Shown here: piece after piece, positions 54,103 through 64,000 of the stretch
How the letters are laid out: every line of letters begins with the position of its first letter
How positions within the stretch are numbered: the stretch's first letter is position 1
Notes under the pieces: generated by a model
What the model was told of the DNA's origin: nothing
Databases searched by the model: none
The model's input: only the letters and a program-made list of their open reading frames with translations
Made by a program: the position numbers and the translations under genes
DNA from: Pseudomonas fluorescens
GTDB lineage: Bacteria; Pseudomonadota; Gammaproteobacteria; Pseudomonadales; Pseudomonadaceae
Direction of reading: 5' to 3'
DNA: 64,000 bases
Assembly: GCF_002837185.1 (NCBI RefSeq)
Contig: NZ_KZ477997.1
Location: 78,200-142,199, forward strand

Positions 54103-56220
54103 ATGCTGTTGCGCCAACCACCGCTGCTGTTCGCCGCCCTGACCCTCACTTCGCTGGTACAGGCCGAAGACCTGCAGTTGGCGCCGGTCGAAGTCACTAC
54201 GTCTGAAGCCAGCGCCGGCGAGATCGCCCAGGCACAGCTCAACAGCGTGCCCGGCGGCACTAACTTCATCGACATGGACAGCGTGCAGCAGGGGCGGGTG
54301 AGCACCAACGAGGATGTCTTCAAGTATCAGGCCGGGGTGTACGCCAAGGCAGCGAATAACGAAGGGGTCAAGTTGTCCATTCGCGGTTCGGGCTTGAACC
54401 GCAGCCCGGGTTCCCATGCCTCCGGGCTGTATGAAATGTTCGACGGCCTGCCGCTGACCGGCCCCGGCGGCACGCCCTATGAACTCAAGGACCCGTTATG
54501 GCAGAGCCGGGTGGAAGTGCTGAGCGGCGCCAACGGTTTCGATCAGGGCGCGCTGGCCCTGGGCGGCGCCGTCAACTACGTCACCCGCACCGGTTATGAT
54601 GCGCCCACATTGCAAGTGCGCTATGAGGCGGGCAGCCATGGTTACGCCCAGCGCGAAATCAGTTCCGGCCAGGTGCTCGGTGATGCCGATTACTACATCA
54701 GCCTCACCGATTCGCAGTCCGACGGTTACCAGCACCAGAGTGCCGGGACGGGCAAGGGCATCGCGGCCAACGTCGGCTATCGCTTCAACCCGAACCTGGA
54801 GACGCGCTTTTATCTGCGCTACCGCGAAACCACCAATGACACGCCGGGCAAGCTCACCCGCGAGCAGATCAGCCATGACCCGCGTGCCGCCAACAGCCTC
54901 AACGCCGCCCGCGACTCCAAACGCTTGCAACCGGGTTCCACCTGGCTTGCCAACAAGACCACCTTGCAGTTGGATGACGCTTCGCGCGTCGAGGTCGGGC
55001 TGGCCTATCACGACTACCCGATGGACCTGCGCGAAGGCACCAATCGCCTGAAAGTTGCCTACACCGACATCAGTGGCACGCTCAATTACATCCGCCAGGA
55101 CAGCCTGTTCGGCCGTGACAGCACCACCACCCTCGGCCTGCGCACCACCCAGGCGATGCCGAACAATGGCGCCTCGGAGTACGTACGCGTCCCGGCCGGC
55201 AACACGAAGGACTACGCGCCCGGCACCAAGACCCGTGACTACACCTACCTGGGGTCCGACACGGTGCTGCATATCGGCAACGAGCTGGAGCTGGTCCCCG
55301 ACCTGTGGCTGACCACCGGCGTGGCCGCGATTCATACGCGCCGCGAAACCCAGGTCACCTATCCGGACGGCCAGGCACCGACGCGTCAGCACGATTGGGA
55401 CTACGCGCCACGCATCGGCCTGCGCTATGACTTCACCCCGCAATTGCAGGTGTACGGCAACCTGAGCCGCTCGGTCGAGCCGCCGCACGCCTGGTCGATG
55501 ATCTGGGGTTCCAACACATATTTCGGCGCCGGCAGCGGTGCGGCCACCGGCTTGCAGCGCGAAGGCGTGAAGTTGCGCAATCAGACCGCAACCACCCTGG
55601 AGGTCGGCGGGCGCGGCGAGGCCTGGCTCGGCCAGTGGGACCTGGCCCTCTATCGCTCCGAAGTGCGCCACGAACTGTTGACCGTGGAAACCCAGGCCCA
55701 GACCGCGACCGCCAATGCCGTCATCGCCGAAGCCAATGCCAGCCCCACCGTGCATCAAGGCGTGGAACTGAGCCTGCTCAGCCCACTGTGGGACGGTGGC
55801 CGCAATGGCCGGCTTGCGCTGCGCCAGGCCTATACCTTCAGTGACTTCCACTACCGCGACGATGATCGTTTCGGCGACAACACCTTGCCCGGCATCCCCA
55901 AGCACTATTACCAGGCGCAACTGCGCTACAGCCATCCGAGCGGTTTCTACACCAGCCTCAACACCGAGCATGCCTCGCGGGTGGCGGTGGACTACGCCAA
56001 CTCCTATTACGCCGCGGCCTATACCACCCTTGGCGCCACGTTCGGCTATGACGCGCCCAGGCAGGACTGGCAAGCCTGGGTCGATCTGCGCAACCTGACC
56101 AACCGGCGTTATGCCAACACCGTTACGCCGGGTTACGACGACAAAGGCATGGACGCAGCCCGTTCCACACCCGCCGACGGGCGTGGTATCTACACCGGCG
56201 TGTCGTGGCGTTGGCGCTAA
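54103..56220 (+). CDS. TonB-dependent outer-membrane receptor
   Basis: A 705-residue receptor. The signal peptide covers about residues 1-22 (LLFAALTLTSLVQA). A TonB-box-like APVEVTTS follows, then the plug domain (about 45-160: FKYQAGVYAKAANNEGVKLS, IRGSGLNRSPGSHASGLYE). A 22-strand barrel ends in an aromatic residue pattern (GIYTGVSWRWR). It imports a chelated metal or another large substrate; the ligand is unknown. No Fur box is evident in the 153-bp leader. The start is the ATG at 54103, with AAGGA seven bases upstream. Convergent with the AcoR-type regulator, one base apart. Confidence 0.92.
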   Translation: MLLRQPPLLFAALTLTSLVQAEDLQLAPVEVTTSEASAGEIAQAQLNSVPGGTNFIDMDSVQQGRVSTNEDVFKYQAGVYAKAANNEGVKLSIRGSGLNRSPGSHASGLYEMFDGLPLTGPGGTPYELKDPLWQSRVEVLSGANGFDQGALALGGAVNYVTRTGYDAPTLQVRYEAGSHGYAQREISSGQVLGDADYYISLTDSQSDGYQHQSAGTGKGIAANVGYRFNPNLETRFYLRYRETTNDTPGKLTREQISHDPRAANSLNAARDSKRLQPGSTWLANKTTLQLDDASRVEVGLAYHDYPMDLREGTNRLKVAYTDISGTLNYIRQDSLFGRDSTTTLGLRTTQAMPNNGASEYVRVPAGNTKDYAPGTKTRDYTYLGSDTVLHIGNELELVPDLWLTTGVAAIHTRRETQVTYPDGQAPTRQHDWDYAPRIGLRYDFTPQLQVYGNLSRSVEPPHAWSMIWGSNTYFGAGSGAATGLQREGVKLRNQTATTLEVGGRGEAWLGQWDLALYRSEVRHELLTVETQAQTATANAVIAEANASPTVHQGVELSLLSPLWDGGRNGRLALRQAYTFSDFHYRDDDRFGDNTLPGIPKHYYQAQLRYSHPSGFYTSLNTEHASRVAVDYANSYYAAAYTTLGATFGYDAPRQDWQAWVDLRNLTNRRYANTVTPGYDDKGMDAARSTPADGRGIYTGVSWRWR

Positions 56221-56221
56221 A

Positions 56222-58039
56222 TCAACCTTCGTGCTGGCGCAGGCGCTTGTACAGGGTATTTCGGCTCACCCCCAGCTCCCGCGCCAGGTGGGAAATGTTC
56301 CCGCCCGCGGCTGCCAGGCGTTGGTTGAGGTCAAGGTGGTCATCCAGACGTTCATGGCTGGACAGCGGCGCCGCCTGTTTCAAGTCGGTAAAAAAGTCAT
56401 CGGGCAGGTGCTCCGGGCGGATCGGCTGTTCTTCGGCCATCGCCAACGCCACCTGCAGCACACTGCTCACCTGACGCACATTGCCCGGCCACGGGTGCTG
56501 GTCGAACAGCTTGAGCACCTCGGCACTCAGCCCGGCCCACTGGGTGGGCTCGCGGTGTTGCTGCCACAGTTGCTGGAACAGCGCCTGCTTGTCGCTGCGT
56601 TCGCGCAACGGCGGCAGCTCCAGGGTCAGGCCGCCGATGCGGTAATACAAATCCTCACGAAAGCGCCCGGTTTGCACCAGCTCCCGTAGCGCTCGGTTGG
56701 TCGCCGAAATGATGCGCAAGTCCACCGGGAACACCTCACTGCTGCCCACCGGCTGGACGCACCGCTCCTGCAGCACCCGCAGCAGGCGGGCCTGGGTGGG
56801 TAAAGGCATATCGCCGATTTCATCAAGAAACAGTGTGCCCTTGTCGGCTTTGCGGATCAGGCCGATGCTGCCTTTTTGATTGGCACCGGTGAACGCGCCT
56901 TTTTCATAGCCAAACAGTTCCGATTCCACCAGCTCAGCCGGAATGGCCGCACAGTTCACCGCGATCAATGCCTGCCGGTTGCGGGAACTGGCCTGGTGCA
57001 GGGCTTTGACGAACACCTCTTTGCCCACGCCGGTTTCACCGTGGATCAACAACGGAATGTCCTTTTCCAGCAGGCGCTCGGCCTGGCGCACGGCTTTCTC
57101 CACGCGCGCATCGCCAAAATGCAGGGCGGCGAGACTGACCGCGGTCGCCTTCGACGGCGCAGGCTGATTGAACACCCGCGCCTGTACCGGCATCTGCCTG
57201 GGCCGCTTGAGCAGGCACTGGAAGCGATTGCGTCCCGGCGCTTGCAGGGAAAACGGCAGCCCCTCAGGCTGATTCAACAACTCCAGCAGCGACACCTTGA
57301 ACAAGCTGTCGATCATCACCCGCGACAAACTGATACCCAGCAGGTTGTCTGCGCGGCGGTTGGCCGACAGCACCTGGCCGCTTTCATCAAAGATCAGCAG
57401 GCCCGCCCACTGGCTGTCGAGGTTGCTCAGGCCGGTGTTGAACGTCAGCTGGAAATGCTCGCCGCGAAACAGGTTGAGGATCAGCCGATTCTCCACGGTC
57501 TGGCTCATCATCTTGACCATGCCCAGGGTGTGGGAGGGCGGCAGGTAGCTGTCGCTGGACACATCCAGTACCGCAATGATCTCGCGTTGGGCGTCGAAAA
57601 TCGGCGCCGCCGAACCGGTCATGAAGCGGTTGGCCTTGAGGAAATGTTCGTCGTGTTCGATATGCACCGCCTGGGCGCAGGCCAGGGCGGTGCCGATGGC
57701 ATTGGTGCCGCTGGCGTGTTCCATCCAGCTGGCGCCCGCGCTGAAACCACGGGCCAGCCCGGGCTCGATAAAGCGCTGGGTGCCCCACGACGTCAGGACC
57801 TGGCCCTGGTTGTCGGCGAGCATGATCAGGCAGTTGGAATTGCTCAGGATGTTCTCGTAGTAGGGCAGTACTTCCTGATGGGTGGTCTGCACCAGTGAAT
57901 GCTGGCTCTCCAGCAACTGCCGAATGCCCTCGGCGGGCAATTGATCGAAGCTGGGGACGCTTTGGTGATCCAGCCCGAACGCGCGGCAACGGCGCCAGGA
58001 GTCCTGGATGATGGTGTCGTGAGCCAGTGGTTCGGCCAT
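56222..58039 (-). CDS. sigma-54-dependent activator, AcoR family
   Basis: A 605-residue bacterial enhancer-binding protein. It has an N-terminal GAF-like sensor (about 60-190), a PAS-like region (about 200-300), then the AAA+ domain (about 325-545) with Walker A HGETGVGKEVFVKALH. The sigma-54-contact loop GYEKGAFTGANQKG is intact (G-A-F-T-G-A), as is LFLDEIGDMPLPTQARLLRV. A Fis-type HTH ends it (AAAGGNISHLARELGVSRNT). The AcoR layout is used for alcohol and acetoin catabolism. It is divergent from the ABC importer operon, which has a sigma-54 promoter and repeat array in front; it is the likely activator. Confidence 0.93.
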   Translation of the reverse strand: MAEPLAHDTIIQDSWRRCRAFGLDHQSVPSFDQLPAEGIRQLLESQHSLVQTTHQEVLPYYENILSNSNCLIMLADNQGQVLTSWGTQRFIEPGLARGFSAGASWMEHASGTNAIGTALACAQAVHIEHDEHFLKANRFMTGSAAPIFDAQREIIAVLDVSSDSYLPPSHTLGMVKMMSQTVENRLILNLFRGEHFQLTFNTGLSNLDSQWAGLLIFDESGQVLSANRRADNLLGISLSRVMIDSLFKVSLLELLNQPEGLPFSLQAPGRNRFQCLLKRPRQMPVQARVFNQPAPSKATAVSLAALHFGDARVEKAVRQAERLLEKDIPLLIHGETGVGKEVFVKALHQASSRNRQALIAVNCAAIPAELVESELFGYEKGAFTGANQKGSIGLIRKADKGTLFLDEIGDMPLPTQARLLRVLQERCVQPVGSSEVFPVDLRIISATNRALRELVQTGRFREDLYYRIGGLTLELPPLRERSDKQALFQQLWQQHREPTQWAGLSAEVLKLFDQHPWPGNVRQVSSVLQVALAMAEEQPIRPEHLPDDFFTDLKQAAPLSSHERLDDHLDLNQRLAAAGGNISHLARELGVSRNTLYKRLRQHEG

Positions 58040-58101
58040 GGGGTGACCTTCTTTTTATTGTTATTGGGCTTACACAATTCAAACTATTGGAATGGGTTCA
58101 A

Positions 58102-58193
58102 GTGTGGGAGGGGGCTTGCCCCCGATAGCGGTGGGTCAGTCAGCATTGCTGTTACTGATGTGCCGCCATCGGGGGCAAGCCCCCTCCCACATT
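58102..58193. repeat. REPIN: inverted REP pair in the regulator/importer gap
   Basis: GTGTGGGAGGGGGCTTGCCC (58102) and its inverse ending at 58193, with spacer TCAGTCAGCATTGC. It lies upstream of the repeat array, in the 361-bp divergent gap, on the regulator side. Confidence 0.88.
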
Positions 58194-58217
58194 GGATCTT
58201 CATCGCCCATAAAGTGT

Positions 58218-58296
58218 TGTTCACAACTGTTCATTGTCAACTGCAAATCTGTTCAATTGTTCAGCCTGAACTGTTCATTTTATTCACGCTTGAACA
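58218..58296. promoter_or_regulatory. TGTTCA repeat array, candidate enhancer sites
   Basis: Five direct copies of TGTTCA (58218, 58228, 58250, 58258, 58272) and one inverted TGAACA (58291) lie in 79 bp. One pair forms the palindrome TGAAC-T-GTTCA (58267-58277). The array is 45-125 bp upstream of the -24/-12 promoter, a usual place for activator sites of a sigma-54 promoter. Confidence 0.65.
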
Positions 58297-58340
58297 TGCG
58301 TCTGAGCCCATTCCCTTGTGAATCAATCACCTGTCATCTT

Positions 58341-58356
58341 TGGCACGAAACTCGCT
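58341..58356 (+). promoter_or_regulatory. sigma-54 (-24/-12) promoter of the ABC operon
   Basis: TGGCAC-N5-TCGCT (58341-58356) matches the consensus TGGCAC-N5-TTGCW with one mismatch (TC for TT). It is 45 bp upstream of the first ATPase start. The divergent gene encodes a GAFTGA-containing activator, which supports the call. Confidence 0.72.
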
Positions 58357-58400
58357 CTGACAACTGGCCAGATTCATTCCAATAATAAAAAGGTCGTGTC

Positions 58401-59495
58401 ATGTCATTGACCCTGGAACATGTCTCCCGCGTTGTCGAAGGTCAAACCTGGATCGACGATGCCACCCTGCGTTTCGAGCCCGGCTCCTTCAATGTATTGC
58501 TCGGCCGCACCCTGTCCGGCAAGACCAGCCTGATGCGCGTGATGGCCGGGCTGGACAAACCCGACAGCGGCCGCATCCTGATGAACGGTGTGGATGTCAC
58601 GCAAAAACCGGTGCGTTTGCGCAATGTGTCGATGGTGTATCAGCAGTTCATCAACTACCCGACCATGACCGTGTTCGAGAACATCGCCTCGCCCTTGCGC
58701 CAGGCCGGTGTGTCCAATGAGCTGATCCAGAGCAAAGTGCTGGAAACGGCGCGGATGCTGCGCATCGAGAAATTCCTGCAACGCCATCCGCTGGAACTGT
58801 CCGGTGGCCAGCAGCAGCGTACGGCCATGGCCCGGGCGTTGGTCAAGGACGCCGAGTTGATTCTGTTCGATGAGCCGTTGGTCAACCTGGACTACAAGTT
58901 GCGCGAAGAACTGCGCCAGGAAATGCGCGAACTGTTCAAGGCGCGCCACACCATCGCCATTTACGCCACCACTGAGCCGAACGAAGCCCTGGCGCTGGGT
59001 GGCACCACCACCATTCTTCACGAAGGCCGGGTGATCCAGAGCGGCAAGGCCGCCGAGGTCTACCACCAGCCGCAGACGGTGCTGGCGGCCGAGCTGTTTT
59101 CCGAGCCGCCGATCAACCTGATGCCGGGGCGCATCAGTGGCAATGAAGTCAGCTTCGCCAACTTCGTGCACTTTCCCCTCAATGTCGACCTGCGTCCCAT
59201 CGGCGAAGGCGAGTTCCGTTTCGGCGTGCGCCCCAGCCATATCAGCCTGGTGCCGAGCAACGACGATGACCTGGAACTGGCGGTGACCGTGGAGGTGGCC
59301 GAAATCAGCGGTTCGGAAACCTTCCTGCACGTGCGCAGCGAACATTTCCTGCTGGTGCTGCACTTGCCGGGGGTGCATGAGTACGACGTCGATGCGCCGA
59401 TCCGCGTGTATATCCCCACCCATAAACTGTTTGTGTTCGATGGTCAGGGCCGCTTGGTCCAGGCCCCCGGGCGCCGTGTTGCGAGGGTTGCCTGA
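58401..59495 (+). CDS. ABC importer ATPase 1 (GlpS-like), degenerate Walker A
   Basis: A 364-residue MalK-type ATPase with a C-terminal TOBE regulatory part (about 235-360). The Walker A reads LLGRTLSGKTSLMRVMAG instead of G-P-S-G-C-G-K-S-T. The signature LSGGQQQR is canonical. Walker B is AELILFDEPLVNLD. The switch histidine is replaced (IYATTEPNEAL, usually V-T-H-D). First gene of the operon ATPase-ATPase-permease-permease-DUF2160-binding protein, the order of the rhizobial glycerol importer glpSTPQUV; glycerol or a related polyol is the inferred substrate. Its stop shares one base with the next ATG. Confidence 0.9.
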   Translation: MSLTLEHVSRVVEGQTWIDDATLRFEPGSFNVLLGRTLSGKTSLMRVMAGLDKPDSGRILMNGVDVTQKPVRLRNVSMVYQQFINYPTMTVFENIASPLRQAGVSNELIQSKVLETARMLRIEKFLQRHPLELSGGQQQRTAMARALVKDAELILFDEPLVNLDYKLREELRQEMRELFKARHTIAIYATTEPNEALALGGTTTILHEGRVIQSGKAAEVYHQPQTVLAAELFSEPPINLMPGRISGNEVSFANFVHFPLNVDLRPIGEGEFRFGVRPSHISLVPSNDDDLELAVTVEVAEISGSETFLHVRSEHFLLVLHLPGVHEYDVDAPIRVYIPTHKLFVFDGQGRLVQAPGRRVARVA

Positions 59496-60588
59496 TGGCC
59501 GAGATCCATTTGCGCAACCTGGCGCACAGCTACAGTCCGACGCCGAATGGTCCGGAAGACTACGCCATTCGGGAAATGAACCACGTGTGGGAGCAGGGCG
59601 GTGCCTACGCCTTGCTCGGGCCGTCGGGCTGCGGCAAGTCGACCTTGCTCAATATCATCTCCGGCCTGCTCAGCCCGTCCGAGGGCCAGGTGTTGTTCGA
59701 CACCCAGGTGGTCAACGACCTCACCCCGGAGAAGCGCAACATTGCCCAGGTGTTTCAGTTCCCGGTGGTGTACGACACCATGACGGTGTTCGACAACCTG
59801 GCGTTTCCCCTGCGCAACCAAGGCATGGCCGAGGCGAAAATTCACAGCAAGGTGCAGGAAATCGCTGAAGTCCTCGACCTGCAGAACCTGCTGAGCAAAA
59901 AAGCCCGCAACCTGACGGCTGACGAAAAACAGAAAGTCTCCATGGGCCGTGGCCTGGTGCGCGACGACGTCTCGGCGATCCTGTTCGACGAACCGCTGAC
60001 GGTGATCGACCCGCACCTGAAGTGGAAACTGCGGCGCAAGCTCAAGCAGATCCATGAGCAGTTCAATATCACCATGGTCTACGTCACCCACGACCAGTTG
60101 GAGGCCTCCACCTTCGCTGACAAGATCGCGGTGATGTACGGCGGGCAGATCGTGCAGTTCGGCACGCCGCGCGAATTGTTCGAGCGCCCGAGCCACACCT
60201 TTGTCGGTTATTTCATCGGCAGCCCCGGGATGAATCTGATCCAAGTGCAGGCCGAGGCGGGCGGGGTACGGTTTGCCGGCACCCACCTGCCATTGTCCGA
60301 GGCGTTGCAGCGACGCCTCGAGGCCACCGATTACAAAGAGCTCCAGGTGGGTATTCGTCCGGAGTTCATCCACGTGTGGGACGAGCCCAACCCGGACGCC
60401 CTGCAGGCCGACGTCACCCACGTGGAAGACCTGGGCACCTACAAGATCATGACCCTCAACCTCGACGGCGCCACGCTCAAAGTGCGCCTGGCCGAAGACA
60501 AACCGGTGCCCGAAGGCCGCGCCTGCATCAGCTTCCCCGCGCAATGGCTGATGCTCTACGCCGATGATTACCTGCTGGAGGTACTGCC

Positions 60589-60592
<4 letters not shown>
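59495..60592 (+). CDS. ABC importer ATPase 2 (GlpT-like), degenerate signature
   Basis: A 365-residue MalK-type ATPase, partner of the previous one. Walker A is canonical (ALLGPSGCGKSTLLNIISG), as are Walker B (SAILFDEPLTVID) and the switch histidine (MVYVTHDQLEAST). The signature motif, however, is LTADEKQK instead of L-S-G-G-Q, and the D-loop reads VID rather than NLD. The C-terminal TOBE part is present. Starts in a one-base overlap with ATPase 1 and overlaps the permease ATG by four bases. Confidence 0.9.
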
Positions 60593-61455
<863 letters not shown>

Positions 61456-61465
61456 GGCCGCCGAC

Positions 61466-62266
<801 letters not shown>

Positions 62267-62277
62267 AGGAGTCGATG

Positions 62278-62550
62278 ATGGAATGGATGGCCTGGACCAC
62301 CCCCACAGCCCTGTTCTTTGGCGGCATCGCGCTGATCCTGGCGGGCATGACCACCTGGGAGCTGCGCTCGCCGAGTATCCCTCGGCGGGGTTTTCTGCCG
62401 ATCAGCACCACCCGGGGTGATCGCTTGTTTATCGGTCTTCTCGGTAGCGCCTACCTGCATTTGCTGGTCATCGGCGTTACCGACTGGAGCATCTGGGTGG
62501 CGTCCGCGCTCTCCCTGGTATGGCTGTTGAGTGTGATGCGTTGGGGCTAG
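62278..62550 (+). CDS. DUF2160 membrane protein (GlpU-like)
   Basis: A 90-residue membrane protein with two or three helices (PTALFFGGIALILAGMT, RLFIGLLGSAYLHLLVIG, SIWVASALSLVWLLSV). It has the position and size of GlpU, the small integral membrane protein of the rhizobial glycerol transporter; the role is unknown. Two adjacent ATGs (62275, 62278) are possible; the second has GGAG six bases upstream. Presence of this gene separates this operon from ordinary sugar importers. Confidence 0.85.
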   Translation: MEWMAWTTPTALFFGGIALILAGMTTWELRSPSIPRRGFLPISTTRGDRLFIGLLGSAYLHLLVIGVTDWSIWVASALSLVWLLSVMRWG

Positions 62551-62563
62551 GTATGCACACCCC

Positions 62564-62663
62564 TGTAGGAGCGAGCTTGCTCGCGAAAATCGTCAACGAT
62601 AACGCAGTGCTCCTGGTAGCCCGCGGTGTCCTTGAGTTTTTCGCGAGCAAGCTCGCTCCTACA
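62564..62663. repeat. second REP class: inverted GTAGGAGCGAGC pair
   Basis: TGTAGGAGCGAGCTTGCTCG (62564) and the inverse TTTTTCGCGAGCAAGCTCGC, ending in CTCCTACA at 62663. This is a different REP family from the other nine elements in the window. It lies between the DUF2160 and binding-protein genes and may shape the operon's transcript. Confidence 0.85.
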
Positions 62664-62712
62664 AGAGAAGGGGTGTCTGCGAGTCCCGTCTGAAATTAAC
62701 CAGGAGGTCTCT

Positions 62713-64000
62713 ATGTTGAATAAAAACAATAAGCTGCGACATAGCATTTCATTGGCCGCCGTACTGGCCCTCAGCGGTTTGAGCGCTTCGGCCTGGGCTG
62801 ATGCGTATGAAGATGCCGCGAAAAAATGGATCGGCAGCGAGTTCAAACCGTCCACGCTCACCGAAGCCCAGCAGCTTGAGGAGTTGAAGTGGTTTATCAA
62901 GGCCGCCGAACCCTTCCGTGGGATGAAGATTAACGTGGTGTCGGAAACCCTTACCACCCACGAGTACGAATCCAAGGTGCTGGCCAAGGCCTTCAGCGAA
63001 ATCACCGGCATCAAGCTGACCCACGACCTGCTGCAGGAAGGCGACGTGGTGGAGAAGCTGCAAACCCAGATGCAATCGGACAAGAATATCTATGACGGCT
63101 GGGTCAACGACTCGGACCTGATCGGTACGCACTTTCGCTACGGCAAGACCGAATCCATCACCGACCTGATGGCCAACGAAGGCAAGGACTTCACCTCGCC
63201 AACCCTGGACCTCAAGGACTTCATTGGCCTGTCTTTCACCACCGCGCCGGACGGCAAGATCTACCAGTTGCCCGACCAGCAGTTCGCCAACCTTTACTGG
63301 TTCCGCGCCGACTGGTTCGAGCGTCCGGAGCTGAAAGCCAAGTTCAAGGAAAAGTACGGTTACGAGCTCGGCGTACCGGTGAACTGGTCGGCCTATGAAG
63401 ACATCGCCAAATTCTTCAGCGAAGACGTCAAGGAAATCGACGGCAAGCGCGTCTATGGGCACATGGACTACGGCAAGAAGGACCCCTCCCTGGGCTGGCG
63501 TTTCACCGATGCCTGGTTCTCCATGGCCGGTGGCGGCGACAAGGGTTTGCCCAACGGCCTGCCGGTGGACGAGTGGGGCATTCGCGTGGAGGACTGCCAT
63601 CCGGTGGGCTCCAGCGTGACCCGTGGCGGCGACACCAACGGCCCGGCGGCGGTGTTCGCCACGCAGAAATACGTGGACTGGATGAAGGCCTATGCGCCAC
63701 CGGAGGCGGCGGGCATGACCTTCTCCGAATCCGGCCCGGTGCCGTCCCAGGGCAATATCGCCCAGCAGATCTTCTGGTACACCGCGTTTACCGCCGACAT
63801 GGTCAAGCCGGGCCTGCCGGTGGTGAACGCCGACGGTACGCCGAAATGGCGCATGGCGCCGTCGCCGGTCGGGCCGTATTGGGAGAAGGGCATGAAGAAG
63901 GGCTATCAGGACGTGGGTTCCTGGACCTTCCTCAAGTCCACGCCGGAGAAACAGAAACTCGCGGCCTGGCTCTACGCGCAGTTCGTCACTTCCAAAACCG
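62713..64000 (+). CDS. ABC importer substrate-binding protein (GlpV-like), partial
   Basis: A periplasmic binding protein cut by the window end after 429 codons. The signal peptide is at about residues 1-30 (HSISLAAVLALSGLSASAWA, before DAYED). The mature part has the family 1 binding fold seen in sugar and glycerol importers: FRGMKINVVSETLTTHEYES, then the VNWSAYEDIAKFFSEDVKEI and GSSVTRGGDTNGPAAVFATQ blocks. The start is the ATG at 62713 with AGGAGGT upstream. The C-terminus lies outside the window. Confidence 0.93.
   Translation, partial: MLNKNNKLRHSISLAAVLALSGLSASAWADAYEDAAKKWIGSEFKPSTLTEAQQLEELKWFIKAAEPFRGMKINVVSETLTTHEYESKVLAKAFSEITGIKLTHDLLQEGDVVEKLQTQMQSDKNIYDGWVNDSDLIGTHFRYGKTESITDLMANEGKDFTSPTLDLKDFIGLSFTTAPDGKIYQLPDQQFANLYWFRADWFERPELKAKFKEKYGYELGVPVNWSAYEDIAKFFSEDVKEIDGKRVYGHMDYGKKDPSLGWRFTDAWFSMAGGGDKGLPNGLPVDEWGIRVEDCHPVGSSVTRGGDTNGPAAVFATQKYVDWMKAYAPPEAAGMTFSESGPVPSQGNIAQQIFWYTAFTADMVKPGLPVVNADGTPKWRMAPSPVGPYWEKGMKKGYQDVGSWTFLKSTPEKQKLAAWLYAQFVTSKT

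Noticed and set aside
54496-56073. 525-residue minus-strand ORF opposite the TonB receptor
   Set aside because: The receptor frame is complete with signal, plug and barrel end; the antisense frame is low-complexity Val/Gly/Ala.

Overview
The window is a 64-kb piece of a Pseudomonas chromosome, most likely from the P. fluorescens group. Three things point there: GC-rich genes whose products read as typical Pseudomonas proteins; many intergenic REP/REPIN repeats with the GTGGGAGGGGGCTTGCCCCC core; and gene clusters known from that genus (purB-hflD-mnmA-nudJ, idh/icd, cspD/clpS-clpA, infA-bpt-aat, ftsK-lolA-rarA-crcB-serS-cysG, gacS beside ldhA, comEC-exbBD-lpxK-kdsB-murB). I see no insertion sequence, integrase, prophage or CRISPR array.

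Layout. 0.1-11 kb: a secretin-N-domain protein; a leftward run nudJ-mnmA-hflD-purB and then roxA-GNAT; the two isocitrate dehydrogenases, divergently transcribed; and cspD. 11-16 kb: the ClpS/ClpA degradation module facing infA and two aminoacyl-tRNA-protein transferases (Bpt, Aat) that make ClpS-type N-degrons. 16-24 kb: a rightward housekeeping run from ftsK to cysG. 24-31 kb: a glutathione transferase, the sulfur-relay operon tusDCBE-ybiB, a CoA transferase, sprT, a Yip1-like membrane protein and ttcA. The Tus relay and both thiolases MnmA and TtcA lie in one window. 31-39 kb: a putative Tag-type glycosylase, wrbA, arsC, a thioredoxin-like lipoprotein, small lipoproteins, ldhA and gacS, then a decayed sensor-kinase fragment. 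39-47 kb: comEC, exbBD and the cell-envelope genes lpxK-ycaR-kdsB-ptp-murB, translationally chained, then yccA.

The accessory part runs from the tRNA-Ser(UGA) gene at 47.6 kb to about 54 kb. It holds a lipoprotein flanked by two near-identical terminators, a chemoreceptor, an AraC-regulator remnant, and a two-gene unit of distinctly lower GC. That unit encodes a 377-residue protein with an aegerolysin-like N-terminus and a beta-rich C-terminus, followed 14 bp later by a small secreted four-cysteine protein. I consider this pair the most likely undescribed system here: a candidate secreted or lytic toxin with a partner.

54-64 kb: a TonB-dependent receptor, then an AcoR-type sigma-54 activator divergent from a six-gene ABC importer. 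The importer has the composition and order of the rhizobial glycerol transporter glpSTPQUV: two ATPases, two permeases, a DUF2160 protein and a binding protein cut by the window end. The divergent region carries a TGTTCA repeat array and a near-consensus -24/-12 promoter. The two ATPases have complementary motif defects that predict one good and one degenerate ATP site.
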